DNA from: Microvirga ossetica
GTDB taxonomy: Bacteria > Pseudomonadota > Alphaproteobacteria > Rhizobiales > Beijerinckiaceae
Assembly (NCBI RefSeq): GCF_002741015.1
Contig: NZ_CP016620.1
Coordinates: 62,001-126,000 of the forward strand
Reading direction: 5' to 3'
DNA length: 64,000 nucleotides
Within the stretch, counting starts at the first letter, position 1; every line of letters starts with the position of its first letter. The translations under genes were made by a program, and so were the position numbers. Below the pieces are notes generated by a model. That model was given only the letters and a program-made list of their open reading frames with translations, searched no databases and was not told the DNA's origin. Positions 1 to 8,390 of this stretch are shown here, in pieces.

Positions 1-2
1 AC

Positions 3-554
3 ACGTCCGATCACTTGATCTGCGTGAACGACCTCGCGACCGCTCTTGATTACTTTAATAGCGAAAGCCGTTTCGTTGCGGAGCGCGCAGTTGGCCTCCT
101 GCGGAACAGCGAGGCGCCAAATTTCCATTCCGCCGTTGAGACCGCGCTTGAGGCGTTCCTAGAGACCTTCGATCCAGACATCCAGGCTTGGTCGGCGATG
201 GAGTATGACCTCGAGACCCTCGAATGCGCGCTGCAGTGGTGGGAGATCGACGAAGACAGCGAGGTGAAAGTCTTAAACGCGGACGAGGAGGGTATTCTCT
301 TCTCGATGATGGTACGGGCGATCGTGAACTTCTCCGGAACCTTTGAATTTTCGGTCCGTGACAGTGTCGACCGCGACTACGTCAGCATGGGCTCCAACAC
401 CGTGGACCGCGATGAAACCATCAAGATCTCACTGGTCATTTGGATTGGTCGTCAGTTCGATCACGAGCCGGACGTCCACGAGATCGAGATAACGCCGCCC
501 CGTGTGTCAATCGACTTCGGCAACATCGACCCCAGATGGGACGACGACGAGTAG
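3..554 (+). CDS. C-terminal part of probable PIN-domain (DUF4935-type) protein, 5' end outside window
   Basis: The reading frame is open from the first codon of the window, and a TTG at 15 is a poor start, so I read this as the 3' part of a longer gene. The visible residues begin with a conserved-looking stretch (HLICVNDLATALDYFN) that resembles the segment just after the PIN nuclease fold in DUF4935 proteins. The rest is acidic (ending DPRWDDDE) and predicted beta-rich. If correct it is a ribonuclease-like protein of toxin type, but the catalytic acidic residues would lie outside the window. Family assignment is from memory of the motif. Confidence 0.45.
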   Translation, partial: TSDHLICVNDLATALDYFNSESRFVAERAVGLLRNSEAPNFHSAVETALEAFLETFDPDIQAWSAMEYDLETLECALQWWEIDEDSEVKVLNADEEGILFSMMVRAIVNFSGTFEFSVRDSVDRDYVSMGSNTVDRDETIKISLVIWIGRQFDHEPDVHEIEITPPRVSIDFGNIDPRWDDDE

Positions 555-601
555 GTGATACCCGGCAAGCAGGGACATTCTATTCGACCAGCTCAATCAT
601 G

Positions 602-1425
602 GGTTCCGTCGCAAATCCGGAGTAGGGACGAGAGAATGGCAGGTCTTCGTTACGCGCTCATGCAGCGAGCCGCTCGAATTGCTCGGCTAGCGACAGCTGC
701 TGATTGCAGGCATATTTCGCCTGCTGTTTGCGCATCATATGGATCAACTCGATGCCACGTAAGATCACGCGGGCGCTGGCAACGGACTTGAAGCCGAGCA
801 TTGGACGCACGCGGCGTTTGACGGCGCGGTGATCCTGCTCAATCCGGTTATTAAGGTATTGACTCTGCCGGATGCTGATCGGCTTGAGCCCGCGTCTTGA
901 ACGATCCTGCAGACGGCTCTCAGCATCACACGCCAGGATGGCTTCCCGATTGGTCTGGCTGCCATCGATGACGATCCTCTCGGGCCGGCCGTGGCGCTTG
1001 AGCGCCTTGCGCAGGAACCGTTTGGCCGCAGTAAGGTTACCCCGCTCGCTGAACCAGAACTCGACCGTGTCGCCATTACTGTCGATGGCCCGGTAGAGAT
1101 ACGTCCAACGCCCGCGCACCTTGATGTAAGTTTCATCCACGTGCCATTTCCGGCTGACGCTTCGTTTGCGAAGGTTGAAGCGCTTGAGCAGTTCGGGCGA
1201 GTAGCGAATAACCCACCTGTGGACGGTCGCATGATCGACGGAGATGCCCCGCTCGGCCATCATCTCTTCCAGGTTCCGCAGGCTCAGATTGTAAGCCAAA
1301 TACCACCGGACGCAGAGCAGGATCACGGATCGATCAAAATGCCGGCCCTTGAACACCGCGTCCTCCAATATTGTGACTGAGGTCTCAATAGCTGAAACTC
1401 TGAAACAAATTGTTGCGACAGATCC
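602..1425 (-). mobile_element. IS6-family insertion sequence (copy A)
   Basis: The ends are imperfect inverted repeats. The left end reads GGTTCCGTCGCAA at 602-614. The right end, reverse-complemented, reads GGATCTGTCGCAA (1413-1425), 11 of 13 identical. They enclose one transposase gene on the minus strand, and the length of about 824 bp is normal for IS6/IS26 elements. The flanking 8-mers (CAATCATG at 594-601 and GTAGGGTT at 1426-1433) differ, so no target-site duplication is present. Confidence 0.8.
658..1356 (-). CDS. IS6-family transposase
   Basis: This is a DDE transposase of IS6 type. The acidic triad is visible as WHVDETY, IVIDGSQ and NNRIEQDHRAVKRR, with an N-terminal HTH region (LSLRNLEEMMAERGISV). 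The frame extends upstream to 1440, outside the element, so I place the start at GTG 1356 inside the right inverted repeat. That gives 232 residues, the same length as the IS6 transposases at 33009, 46115 and 56080. It is a different subgroup from those copies. A C-terminal fragment of a close relative lies at 20730-20963. Confidence 0.85.
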   Translation of the reverse strand: MFKGRHFDRSVILLCVRWYLAYNLSLRNLEEMMAERGISVDHATVHRWVIRYSPELLKRFNLRKRSVSRKWHVDETYIKVRGRWTYLYRAIDSNGDTVEFWFSERGNLTAAKRFLRKALKRHGRPERIVIDGSQTNREAILACDAESRLQDRSRRGLKPISIRQSQYLNNRIEQDHRAVKRRVRPMLGFKSVASARVILRGIELIHMMRKQQAKYACNQQLSLAEQFERLAA

Positions 1426-1626
1426 GTAGGGTTGGCCCAAGCGAGACTTTGCCGCTCGGCCTGTAAGCGATGACTACACAGTTATGCCCACCTGTCCTCG
1501 ACCTGGCCCCTACATTCCGAGGCATAAGAACGATCGATGTTGAGCACCGCGAATAGCCAAGCTTGAGTTGCTGATCCTTTTGCCTAGATACGCCCCATCG
1601 TTTGTGGATTGCTCAAGGTCAGGCGC

Positions 1627-3582
1627 ATGGGGTTAGAAGAACAACACAGCGGACAACGCGAGGAAGACCGCTTTCGGCTTCTGGTGGAGGCCGTCACCGA
1701 CTACGCCATCTACATGCTTGACCCGAAGGGCAATGTGGCAAGCTGGAACCCCGGGGCACAGCGCTTCAAAGGCTATCTGCCCCACGAGATCATCGGCCAA
1801 CACTTCTCGCGCTTCTATACCGAGGAAGACCGCGCGGTTGACCTGCCGCGCAGGGCCCTACGAACGGCCGATCAGGAAGGGCGGTTCGAACATGAGGGCT
1901 GGCGCGTCCGCAAGGACGGCACCCGCTTCTGGGCTCACGTGGTTATCGATCCAATCCGCGACGCCTCAACCGGGACACTCATCGGGTATGCCAAAATCAC
2001 CCGCGACATGACCGAGCGCAAGCTCGCTCAGGGTAGCCTGCGGCGCAGCGAGGAGCGGTTCCGCATGCTGGTGCAGGGCGTGACCGATTACGCCATCTAT
2101 ATGCTTGACCCGGACGGCTGCATCACGAACTGGAACACGGGAGCTCAGCGCATCAAAGGCTACAGCGAGGACGAGATCGTCGGCCAACACTTCTCGCGCT
2201 TCTATACCCCAGAGGATCAGGAAGCGGGGCTCCCGGCAGTGTCGCTTGCAACGGCTGCCCGGGAAGGACGCTTTGAGAAAGAGGCGTGGCGCGTCCGCAA
2301 GGATGGCACCCGGTTCTGGGCTGGCGTGGTCATCGATCCGATCTTTGCTCCCGATGGAACCCTGCTGGGCTACGCCAAGATCACCCGTGATCTGACAGAG
2401 CGCCGAGAAGCCCAGATCGCCCTGGAGCAGGCCCGTGCGGCTTTGTTCCAGGCGCAGAAGATGGAGGCCATCGGGCAGCTCACGGGCGGGATTGCACACG
2501 ACTTCAACAACCTACTCACCGTGATCGTGAACGGCCTCGATCTGCTCTCGCGCCGTATTCAGGATCCCAAGGACACCAAGATCGTCGAGGGCATGCATCG
2601 CGCCGCCGAACGGGGCCAGAGCCTCAACCGCCAGCTTCTGGCCTTTGCCCGCCGCCAGCCCCTGAAGCCGGAGACGGCGAACCCAAATGCCGTGATCAAA
2701 GGATTCGAGGCCGTGCTGCGCCGGGCTTGTGGGGAGCTGATCACTGTCGACATCACGCTGGCTTCGAGCGTCCGATCCATTGAGGTGGACGTCCCACAGT
2801 TCGAAGCTGCCCTGCTGAACCTTGTTGTCAACGCTCGTGACGCCATGCCGGAGGGCGGAAAGATCATGATTTCATCGCGCAATGTGACGCTCGATCAGGA
2901 GCGTGCCAACCTGTTGAGTCTTCAGCCCGGCAGCTATGTTGCCCTCACGGTGGGCGACCACGGGCCGGGTATTCCCGAGGATGTGCAGGCGCGGGTGTTC
3001 GAGCCCTTCTTCACCACGAAGGAAGTCGGCAAGGGAACAGGGCTCGGGCTGAGCCAGGTTTACGGGTTCGTGACCCAGTCCGGTGGACAGGTTGAGTTGG
3101 ATACCGAGATCGGCAAAGGCACGCGTGTCCAGCTCTTCATCCCCGCCATTTCCGGAGGTGAAGGTGAGGATGACGATGAAGGCGAAGGTGAAGCGGCACA
3201 GCCGCCCCGGCAGAGTCTCGGCACCGATCTGATTGTCGAGGACGAGCCGGACGTTCTGGACATGGCCATCCAGATCTTCGAGAGCCTCGGATATGATGTG
3301 CTCTCAGCCTCGAACGCTCGTGCGGCCCTCGATGTGCTCAAGCAGGAGGAGCAGATTGATGTGCTGTTCTCCGACGTTGTTATGCCTGGTGGCATGAACG
3401 GAGTTGAACTGGCTCAGGAGGCTCGCCGCATGCGGCCGGCCATGAAGCTGCTGCTGGCCTCGGGCTATCCAATGTCTGCACTGGATCATCCTGAGCTGAA
3501 GGAGATTTCCTTCATCAGCAAGCCATACCGCTGGACGGAACTGGACGAGAGGCTCCGGGCTCTCCGCACGGGATCGCATTAA
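1627..3582 (+). CDS. Hybrid sensor histidine kinase, PAS-PAS-HisKA-HATPase-REC
   Basis: Probably a cytoplasmic hybrid kinase, with no membrane segment seen. Two tandem PAS domains (about residues 15-130 and 145-260) are strikingly alike, both carrying VTDYAIYMLDP, GQHFSRFY and WRVRKDGTRFWA, so they look like an internal duplication. Next come a HisKA domain with phospho-acceptor His about 291 (GGIAHDFNNLL), an ATPase domain with N, DHGPGIP and GKGTGLGLS boxes, an acidic linker and a C-terminal receiver with Asp about 583 (FSDVVMPGG). I chose ATG 1627, preceded by AAGGTCAGG, over TTG 1609. The response regulator at 3677 is the likely partner. The stimulus is unknown; such PAS domains bind small ligands or cofactors. 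Confidence 0.9.
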   Translation: MGLEEQHSGQREEDRFRLLVEAVTDYAIYMLDPKGNVASWNPGAQRFKGYLPHEIIGQHFSRFYTEEDRAVDLPRRALRTADQEGRFEHEGWRVRKDGTRFWAHVVIDPIRDASTGTLIGYAKITRDMTERKLAQGSLRRSEERFRMLVQGVTDYAIYMLDPDGCITNWNTGAQRIKGYSEDEIVGQHFSRFYTPEDQEAGLPAVSLATAAREGRFEKEAWRVRKDGTRFWAGVVIDPIFAPDGTLLGYAKITRDLTERREAQIALEQARAALFQAQKMEAIGQLTGGIAHDFNNLLTVIVNGLDLLSRRIQDPKDTKIVEGMHRAAERGQSLNRQLLAFARRQPLKPETANPNAVIKGFEAVLRRACGELITVDITLASSVRSIEVDVPQFEAALLNLVVNARDAMPEGGKIMISSRNVTLDQERANLLSLQPGSYVALTVGDHGPGIPEDVQARVFEPFFTTKEVGKGTGLGLSQVYGFVTQSGGQVELDTEIGKGTRVQLFIPAISGGEGEDDDEGEGEAAQPPRQSLGTDLIVEDEPDVLDMAIQIFESLGYDVLSASNARAALDVLKQEEQIDVLFSDVVMPGGMNGVELAQEARRMRPAMKLLLASGYPMSALDHPELKEISFISKPYRWTELDERLRALRTGSH

Positions 3583-3676
3583 GGAAGTTGCTCAACTGGC
3601 CGCAAACCCGACCGCGTAAGGCTGGAGCACGCAGCAGCCTTGAAGTGGCACAGCGTGCAAGGCCCAAGCAAAGCGG

Positions 3677-4054
3677 ATGACGATGCCTCCACATACTACC
3701 GGCCGCCGTATTCTCCTCGTCGAGGACGAGGCCATGATTGCGATGCTGGTCGAGGATATGCTCGAGGACCTCGGCCATGATCTGGCAGCGGTCGCCACGC
3801 GCCTCGAGGAGGCACTTGCCCTGAGCCGGAGCGCAGTCTTCGACTTGGCGATTCTGGACCTCAACTTGGGTAGCGCACTGACCTATCCAGTGGCGGACAT
3901 GCTCCGGGATAAGGGCGTTCCATTCATCTTCGCCACGGGCTACGGCAGCGACGGGCTTAAGGAGGCTTATGCGGATCTGCCGACCCTGCAAAAGCCGTTC
4001 AACCAAGAGGCTCTGGGCCACGCAATCACAGCCGCCCTCGTCTCGACGCCCTGA
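3677..4054 (+). CDS. Single-domain response regulator
   Basis: A 125-residue receiver domain with no output domain. The acidic pocket (VEDE at residues 15-18), phospho-acceptor D61 (LAILDLNLG), the Thr of the FATGYG segment and K106 in the LQKPF motif are all present. Such stand-alone receivers act as phosphate shuttles or sinks, or as allosteric regulators. It lies 94 bp downstream of the hybrid kinase in the same orientation, so it may share its transcript and accept phosphate from it. The ATGACGATG start region allows two starts six bases apart. Confidence 0.88.
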   Translation: MTMPPHTTGRRILLVEDEAMIAMLVEDMLEDLGHDLAAVATRLEEALALSRSAVFDLAILDLNLGSALTYPVADMLRDKGVPFIFATGYGSDGLKEAYADLPTLQKPFNQEALGHAITAALVSTP

Positions 4055-4416
4055 AAGCCCCTGGTTTCTCCAGTGGGGTGGAACTTCCCGCACATTCTGT
4101 GGTGGGCGGGTTCACCCAAGCCGGAGCACCGAGATGAACCAGTCCGACCAAGCGAGACGAGCTACAAGGACGGCGACAAGCCGGTCAGGCGGATAGTGGT
4201 GAGCGCCGGAGGGGGACAGCGCGATCGGGCGAGCCATGGCGATTGCCTACGCCCGCAAGGACGCGGATCTGCCCTGATTGCTCGAACGCACCTTTATCCG
4301 GCTTATAAAGGGAGTTCTGCGAATTAGGCGGGCAGATTTCTGCACTGGCTTTTGCGAAAAAGTGCCATTGCAACGCTGCAAGGACAAGTCTCGTGTAAAC
4401 GATTACACGGGGCAAA
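4055..4416. other. 362-bp stretch without a recognised gene
   Basis: I see no convincing coding frame. The region holds the first, partial copy of the dispersed repeat (4302-4330) and the upstream region of the small membrane protein at 4417. Confidence 0.5.
4302..4330 (+). repeat. Dispersed ~30-bp repeat, partial copy 1
   Basis: The sequence CTTATAAAGGGAGTTCTGCG, followed by AATTAGGCG, matches the 3' half of the repeat consensus (GTTMTGCGAAATTGCGCG) found six more times up to 10.3 kb. The 5' half (CATTCCATACTG) is degenerate here. Confidence 0.5.
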
Positions 4417-4578
4417 ATGACCGACTACCGTGAAGTGCGTGAGAAGCTGCAAAAGCTGGAGAGCATTGAGGCCCGGCTAACGCAGCATGCGAAGACCACC
4501 CGCCTTGGGTTGATCTGGCTTACAGTCTTGGCACTCACATTACTTGTCCTCTTGGGCTACCAAATCGTTCGTCTGTAG
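4417..4578 (+). CDS. Small single-pass membrane protein, unknown
   Basis: A 53-codon frame with ATG at 4417, preceded by GGGGCAAA. The N-terminal half is charged and helical (YREVREKLQKLESIEARL) and is followed by one hydrophobic segment (LIWLTVLALTLLVLLGY, about residues 32-48) and a short VRL tail. The layout suggests a small inner-membrane protein with a cytoplasmic coiled-coil-prone head. I do not recognise a family. A copy of the dispersed repeat begins 23 bp after the stop. Confidence 0.55.
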   Translation: MTDYREVREKLQKLESIEARLTQHAKTTRLGLIWLTVLALTLLVLLGYQIVRL

Positions 4579-4601
4579 GCCGGTCAGGGGCGGTGCTAGC
4601 T

Positions 4602-4630
4602 CATTCCATACTGACACTTAGGCGAAATTC
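4602..4630 (+). repeat. Dispersed ~30-bp repeat, copy 2
   Basis: The copy reads CATTCCATACTG, then ACACTTA, then GGCGAAATTC. Its end covers the stop codon (4629-4631) of the minus-strand gene at 4629-4850. Confidence 0.7.
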
Positions 4631-4850
4631 ACTCGCTCAATCTGCTACTTCGATGTGCTTGAGCCCTGATCAGGTTTTTCGCGGTATCGAGTTCGGGGTG
4701 GTTCCGGACCAACGTTTCCCGATCCGCGGCCAGGTTGTCCCAGGTTCTTGCCATCTCCAGAAGCTGATCGCGATGCTCGCCCTCGGGCACCTGCTTGGCG
4801 AGCACTCGGCATTCTTCAGCGTGTTTTCTGTATTCGGCTGCGGTTTTCAT
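4629..4850 (-). CDS. Small conserved-type hypothetical protein
   Basis: A 73-residue, helix-rich protein starting MKTAAEYRKHAEECR and containing a MARTWDNLAADRE segment. This pattern (YRKHAEECR...MARTWxxLAxxRE) is common in small uncharacterised proteins of Rhizobiales; I know no function. The start has clear spacing from the neighbouring gene. The last codons and the stop coincide with a dispersed repeat, so the C-terminus (SSRLSE) may have been altered by the repeat. Confidence 0.7.
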   Translation of the reverse strand: MKTAAEYRKHAEECRVLAKQVPEGEHRDQLLEMARTWDNLAADRETLVRNHPELDTAKNLIRAQAHRSSRLSE

Positions 4851-4932
4851 GATTGAGGCACCCCTATAAAGCGGAGCCTTTTATGGGGCACGATGCCGGA
4901 ACGGCAACAGCCTCTGCCCTGTCAAAGTTGAG

Positions 4933-4965
4933 CATTCCATACTGGGTGTTCTGCGAAATTGGGCT
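4933..4965 (+). repeat. Dispersed ~30-bp repeat, copy 3
   Basis: The copy reads CATTCCATACTG, GGTGTTC, then TGCGAAATTGGGC. It is intergenic, about 100 bp upstream of the AraC-type gene. Confidence 0.75.
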
Positions 4966-4989
4966 GCGAGTTTTCGCGCGGGGTGAGCC

Positions 4990-5062
4990 GCGGTGTCCCA
5001 AACTGCCATAAGACTGTCACAAGCGAACAAGCACGGCCCTCCGGCTGCGTTAGACTGATGCG
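4990..5062 (+). promoter_or_regulatory. Upstream region of AraC-type gene, duplicated at 8391
   Basis: The stretch with TGTCCCAAACTGCC, CACAAGCGAACAAGCACG and the leader into ATGGAAATG recurs in diverged form at about 8393-8480. Conservation of non-coding sequence suggests it contains the promoter or operator of the downstream regulator. No exact -35/-10 pair is assigned. Confidence 0.45.
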
Positions 5063-5566
5063 ATGGAAATGCCGTCCCCCCGCAAGGCAGACCTGTCCCA
5101 ATCGCCTCATGGCCGACGACCGCTCACCGAGGAGGTGCAGCGCTCGCTTCGGGTCAAGCTCATCCGGAATACCTGTACGTCTGACATGGTCGCCAGCCTC
5201 TACGCGGTGTCCCGCCGGACCCTATACCGGTACCTGAAAGCTGAAGGCCGCACGTTTCGGCAGGTGGCCAACGAGGTCCGCTGCGAGATTGCCTGCACGC
5301 TGCTCGCCGAGACGGACCTGACGCTCAGCCAGATTGCCGAGATCCTGAACTACTCCGAGATCAGCGCCTTCACCCGCGCCTTCCGGCGCTGGGCGGGTCA
5401 GCCACCGTCGGTCTGGCGCAGCAGTCATCGCGCGCAAAGGACGGTCACGGCGTCGCCGAGCTTGAAGCTGGCTTCGTCGAGGCGATCGACCATTCCATAC
5501 TGTGGCTTATGCGAAATTGCGCGCGGCTTTAGGTGCGGGCGCGACAGGACCCTTATTCGGGAGTAA
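5063..5566 (+). CDS. AraC-type HTH transcriptional regulator lacking a sensor domain
   Basis: A 167-residue protein consisting of an AraC/XylS C-terminal double HTH (about residues 35-122: SRRTLYRYLKAEG, then LTLSQIAEILNYSEISAFTRAFRRWAG) without the usual N-terminal ligand-binding domain. It is either a short stand-alone DNA-binding protein or a remnant. From about residue 140 the reading frame runs through a dispersed repeat (IPYCGLCEIARG), so the C-terminal tail is encoded by the repeat and is unlikely to be ancestral. No neighbouring target operon is obvious. Confidence 0.7.
   Translation: MEMPSPRKADLSQSPHGRRPLTEEVQRSLRVKLIRNTCTSDMVASLYAVSRRTLYRYLKAEGRTFRQVANEVRCEIACTLLAETDLTLSQIAEILNYSEISAFTRAFRRWAGQPPSVWRSSHRAQRTVTASPSLKLASSRRSTIPYCGLCEIARGFRCGRDRTLIRE
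5491..5523 (+). repeat. Dispersed ~33-bp repeat, copy 4, inside the AraC-type gene
   Basis: The copy reads CATTCCATACTG, TGGCT, then TATGCGAAATTGCGCG. It is among the best-preserved copies. It lies in frame inside the 3' end of the AraC-type gene and encodes part of its tail. Confidence 0.8.
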
Positions 5567-5633
5567 AATGACCGCAGTAGCGTTCCCGACGCTCTGACGA
5601 GCGCCGCCTGCCCATCATGCGGGAGAGCGGCCT

Positions 5634-6032
5634 ATGTCTCTCAAGCTTGAGCTCTTTACAGCGATCGCCCTGCTCAGTTTCGAGCCACCCACCGAAGCCC
5701 ATGACATCTACTCGCATTTGAGGGACAGGTTGGGGGGCAGTTGTTGCAATGAGAAGGATTGTCGACCGGCTCTTTACCGGATGACAGCGACCGGGGTGCA
5801 AATGTTCGTCGATGGCGAGTGGATCGTTGTGCCAGACTTTACTATCCAGTATCGAGCGCTGCTCGGTGACACGGGTGAAACAGCTGGGGGGCATTGGTGC
5901 GGGCGTATCCAAGATGGGAATGGCTACAGGCTGGGCTATGCAACCCGCTGTGCCATCCTACCGCCAAACGCGACAGCGATTTTTGAACCAGCGTTCGCCC
6001 TTCGTGAACGCCGCATCCAGCCTGTTCCCTAA
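5634..6032 (+). CDS. Small secreted cysteine-containing hypothetical protein
   Basis: A 132-residue protein with a short hydrophobic N-terminus (LKLELFTAIALLSF) and a likely signal-peptidase site before HDIYSHL. The mature part has cysteines in GGSCCNEKDCRPA, GHWCGRI and ATRCAI, suggesting disulfide bonds in the periplasm. The CCNEKDCRPA pattern resembles uncharacterised exported proteins of Rhizobiales. No enzymatic motif is seen. It is followed within 40 bp by the left end of an ISNCY-type element. Confidence 0.65.
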   Translation: MSLKLELFTAIALLSFEPPTEAHDIYSHLRDRLGGSCCNEKDCRPALYRMTATGVQMFVDGEWIVVPDFTIQYRALLGDTGETAGGHWCGRIQDGNGYRLGYATRCAILPPNATAIFEPAFALRERRIQPVP

Positions 6033-6066
6033 TGCGCCTTATCGGCATTACGCGTGTAGAACCCCG

Positions 6067-7493
6067 TTAGAAAGGTCACTCCTCTCCCCGTTACAAATGT
6101 CACTCTCCCTGGGTGATGGTGCTGGGGAGATTGGGTCTGATGACGGTGATCGGGATGAGCCGGCCGGAGATCGATCGGGTTCACATTCTGCGGGACGTCG
6201 TGGCGGAGCGAATTACGGTGCGCGAAGCTGCCCAACTGCTGCGGATCACACGGCGCCAAGTGTTCCGATTACTCAAGGCCTATCAGACCGGTGGTCCCAC
6301 GGCCTTGGTGTCGCGCCGGCGCGGCAAGCCCAGCAACCGCTCCTACCCGGCGGCGCTGCGGACCGAGGTGCTGGCGCTGATCACAGCCAACTATGCCGAT
6401 TTCGGCCCGACGCTCGCCTGCGAGAAGCTCGCCGAGCGGCACGGCATCGATCTGGGTGTCGAGACGATCCGGCGCTGGATGATCGCGGCGGGTCTCTGGC
6501 AGGAGCGCCGGCAGAAGCTCAAAGGGGTGCACCAGCCGCGCTATCGGCGCGACTGCGTCGGCGAACTCGTCCAGATCGACGGCTCCGAGCACTCCTGGTT
6601 CGAGGATCGCGGCCCACCCTGCACGCTTCTGGTCTACATTGACGATGCCACCAGCCGGCTGATGCACCTGAAGTTCGTCGAGACCGAGTCGACCTTTGAT
6701 TATTTCCGATCGACCCGGGAGTACCTGGAGGCCTACGGCAAGCCGGTGGCGTTCTACTCCGACAAGCATGCCGTCTTCCGCGTCAACGGCAAAGGAGCGG
6801 TGGGCGGTGACGGCATGACCCAGTTCGGGCGCTGCATCAGCTCAACATCGACATCATCTGCGCCAACTCGCCCCAAGCCAAAGGCCGCGTCGAGCGCGCC
6901 AACGGCACCTTGCAGGACCGCCTGGTCAAGGAGATGCGACTGGCTGGGATCTCGACCCTTGAGGCGGGCAATGCCTTCCTGCCGGCATTCATGGCGGACT
7001 TCAACCGCCGCTTTGCCAAGGCGCCCTACAGCGACAAGGACCTGCATCGCCCGCTCAGCGAGGACGATGAGCTGGATGACGTGTTCGCCTGGCGCGAGGA
7101 GCGGACGGTCTCGCGCAATCTGACCCTGCAGTACGACCAGGTGCTGTTCATTCTCGAGCCGAACGCGATCACGCTGTCCCTCGCCCGCCAGCGGGTGACC
7201 GTCTATGACTATCCGGATGGGCGCTTTGCCATCAAGCACAAGGGCCTGGAGCTGCCCTACAGGCCCTTTGACCGCCGTCAGCAGGTGGATCAGGCGGCGG
7301 TCGTCGAGAACAAGCGGCTGGGCCCGGTTCTGGCCTATATCGCCGAGCGGCAGAAGGAGCTCGACATGAGCCGGAGCAACAGCGCCCCGCGGCGGCGCGG
7401 CCAAGGCAAGAGCCTGTTCAAGGTGGGTTGAGCTCTCAGCAGTCACTCCCCGGAGGTGACATCTCTAAGGAGGACAATCAGAGACTTGTCTAA
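6067..7493 (+). mobile_element. ISNCY-type (IS1202-like) insertion sequence, inactive
   Basis: The probable terminal inverted repeats are TTAGAAAGGTCACT at 6067-6080 and, reverse-complemented, TTAGACAAGTCTCT at 7480-7493, 11 of 14 identical. Subterminal ATGTCACxCTCC motifs are also shared by both ends. The element encloses one transposase gene broken by a frameshift. I did not find a clear target duplication. Confidence 0.6.
6140..7431 (+). pseudogene. ISNCY-family transposase, frameshifted
   Basis: The first part (ATG 6140 or GTG 6113) encodes an HTH domain (VREAAQLLRITRRQVFRLLKAY) and the start of a DDE core (VQIDGSEHSWFEDRG, VYIDDATSRL, FYSDKHAVF). Near 6832 the frame changes. The continuation in the +1-shifted frame (HQLNIDIICANSPQAKGRVE, then GTLQDRLVKEM) contains the third acidic residue and the conserved C-terminal domain. 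Sequence around CAGTTCGGGCGCTGCAT fits loss of four bases, or one missing base, in a GC-rich run. Without a programmed shift the product would be non-functional. Confidence 0.8.
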
Positions 7494-7568
7494 TGAGTTC
7501 TGACAACGCAGCACTTCAGCCATGGTATAAATCAAGGATGGGGGCGTTCGAGCAGTCAGGAGGCCTCA

Positions 7569-8351
7569 ATGGTGAGGTGGCAGCCGGACGGGTGGGATGC
7601 GCGGGTGCGAATTGGGGTGCTGACCCCACATGCCGACGTGAATCCCGAATCCGAGATGAACGCGATGGCTCCTCCCACCGTCGGGATCCATGCCGCCCGA
7701 GTTCCCTTTGGCGCAATGGCTGCGGGGGGCGAGATGGATCCGACGATCCCGCTGGCCCCGGTCCGCGCCTTCGCAGACCCGCCCCATGTCGATAACGCTG
7801 CAGAGCTTCTCGCGGCAGCTCCAATCAACGCGATTGCGTTCGGCTTCACGAGTTCGGCTTACGTGATCGGCCCTGAGGCCGAAAGGGCGATGACTGCCCG
7901 GCTTGAGCAGCGATCCCGGGGCATCCCGGTTGTCGCGACCTGCGCCGCAGCTCTGAGCGCCCTGCAGGTGCTTGGCTGTCAGCGGATTGCCCTGATTGAT
8001 CCTCCCTGGTTCGATGACGAGCTGAATGAGCTTGGAAGGCGCTACTATGAGGCGGCTGGGCTCGAAGTCGTGTATGCCGCGCCATGCGACCTGCCGAGTA
8101 ACCAAAGAGCGATTACCCCGGAGCAGCTCCACGCCTGGGCGGTGTCTCACATGCCAGCCCGCGCCGAGGCCCTCGTCATCGGAGGGAACGGTTTCAGAGC
8201 AGTCGGCGTGATCTCAGCCCTCGAAGCGGACCTGCGGCGCCCCGTGCTGACGGCAAACCAAGTGCTCTTTTGGGCAGCCCTGAGGGCCGCCGGCGCCGAC
8301 CCCCGAGAGATTACTGGTTACGGTAGGATCTTTGCGACCGCGAACCCATGA
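7569..8351 (+). CDS. Maleate isomerase / Asp-Glu racemase superfamily protein
   Basis: A 260-residue protein with the fold signature of maleate cis-trans isomerases and arylmalonate decarboxylases: RIGVLTPHADVNPE at the N-terminus, then the substrate-loop segments IAFGFTSSAYVIG and EALVIGGNGFRAVG. In characterised members two catalytic cysteines lie in these segments (of the YGCTS and CTN kind); here both are replaced, by Phe/Thr and Gly/Asn. It may therefore use different chemistry or only bind a dicarboxylate. GTG/ATG choice upstream is limited; the frame begins ATGGTGAGG. It is flanked by the ISNCY element and a dispersed repeat. Confidence 0.75.
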   Translation: MVRWQPDGWDARVRIGVLTPHADVNPESEMNAMAPPTVGIHAARVPFGAMAAGGEMDPTIPLAPVRAFADPPHVDNAAELLAAAPINAIAFGFTSSAYVIGPEAERAMTARLEQRSRGIPVVATCAAALSALQVLGCQRIALIDPPWFDDELNELGRRYYEAAGLEVVYAAPCDLPSNQRAITPEQLHAWAVSHMPARAEALVIGGNGFRAVGVISALEADLRRPVLTANQVLFWAALRAAGADPREITGYGRIFATANP

Positions 8352-8357
8352 GATCCG

Positions 8358-8390
8358 CATTCCATACTGGGGGTTATGCGAAATGGCGCG
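8358..8390 (+). repeat. Dispersed ~33-bp repeat, copy 5
   Basis: The copy reads CATTCCATACTG, GGGGT, then TATGCGAAATGGCGCG. It starts 7 bp after the stop codon of the preceding gene. Its outer arms (CATT and AATG, with ATA and TAT inside) can pair to a short hairpin. Confidence 0.8.

Noticed and set aside
6040..6060. Possible eighth copy of the dispersed repeat (CTTATCGGCATTACGCG)
   Set aside because: It shares only a few bases with the consensus 3' half and lacks the CATTCCATACTG part.
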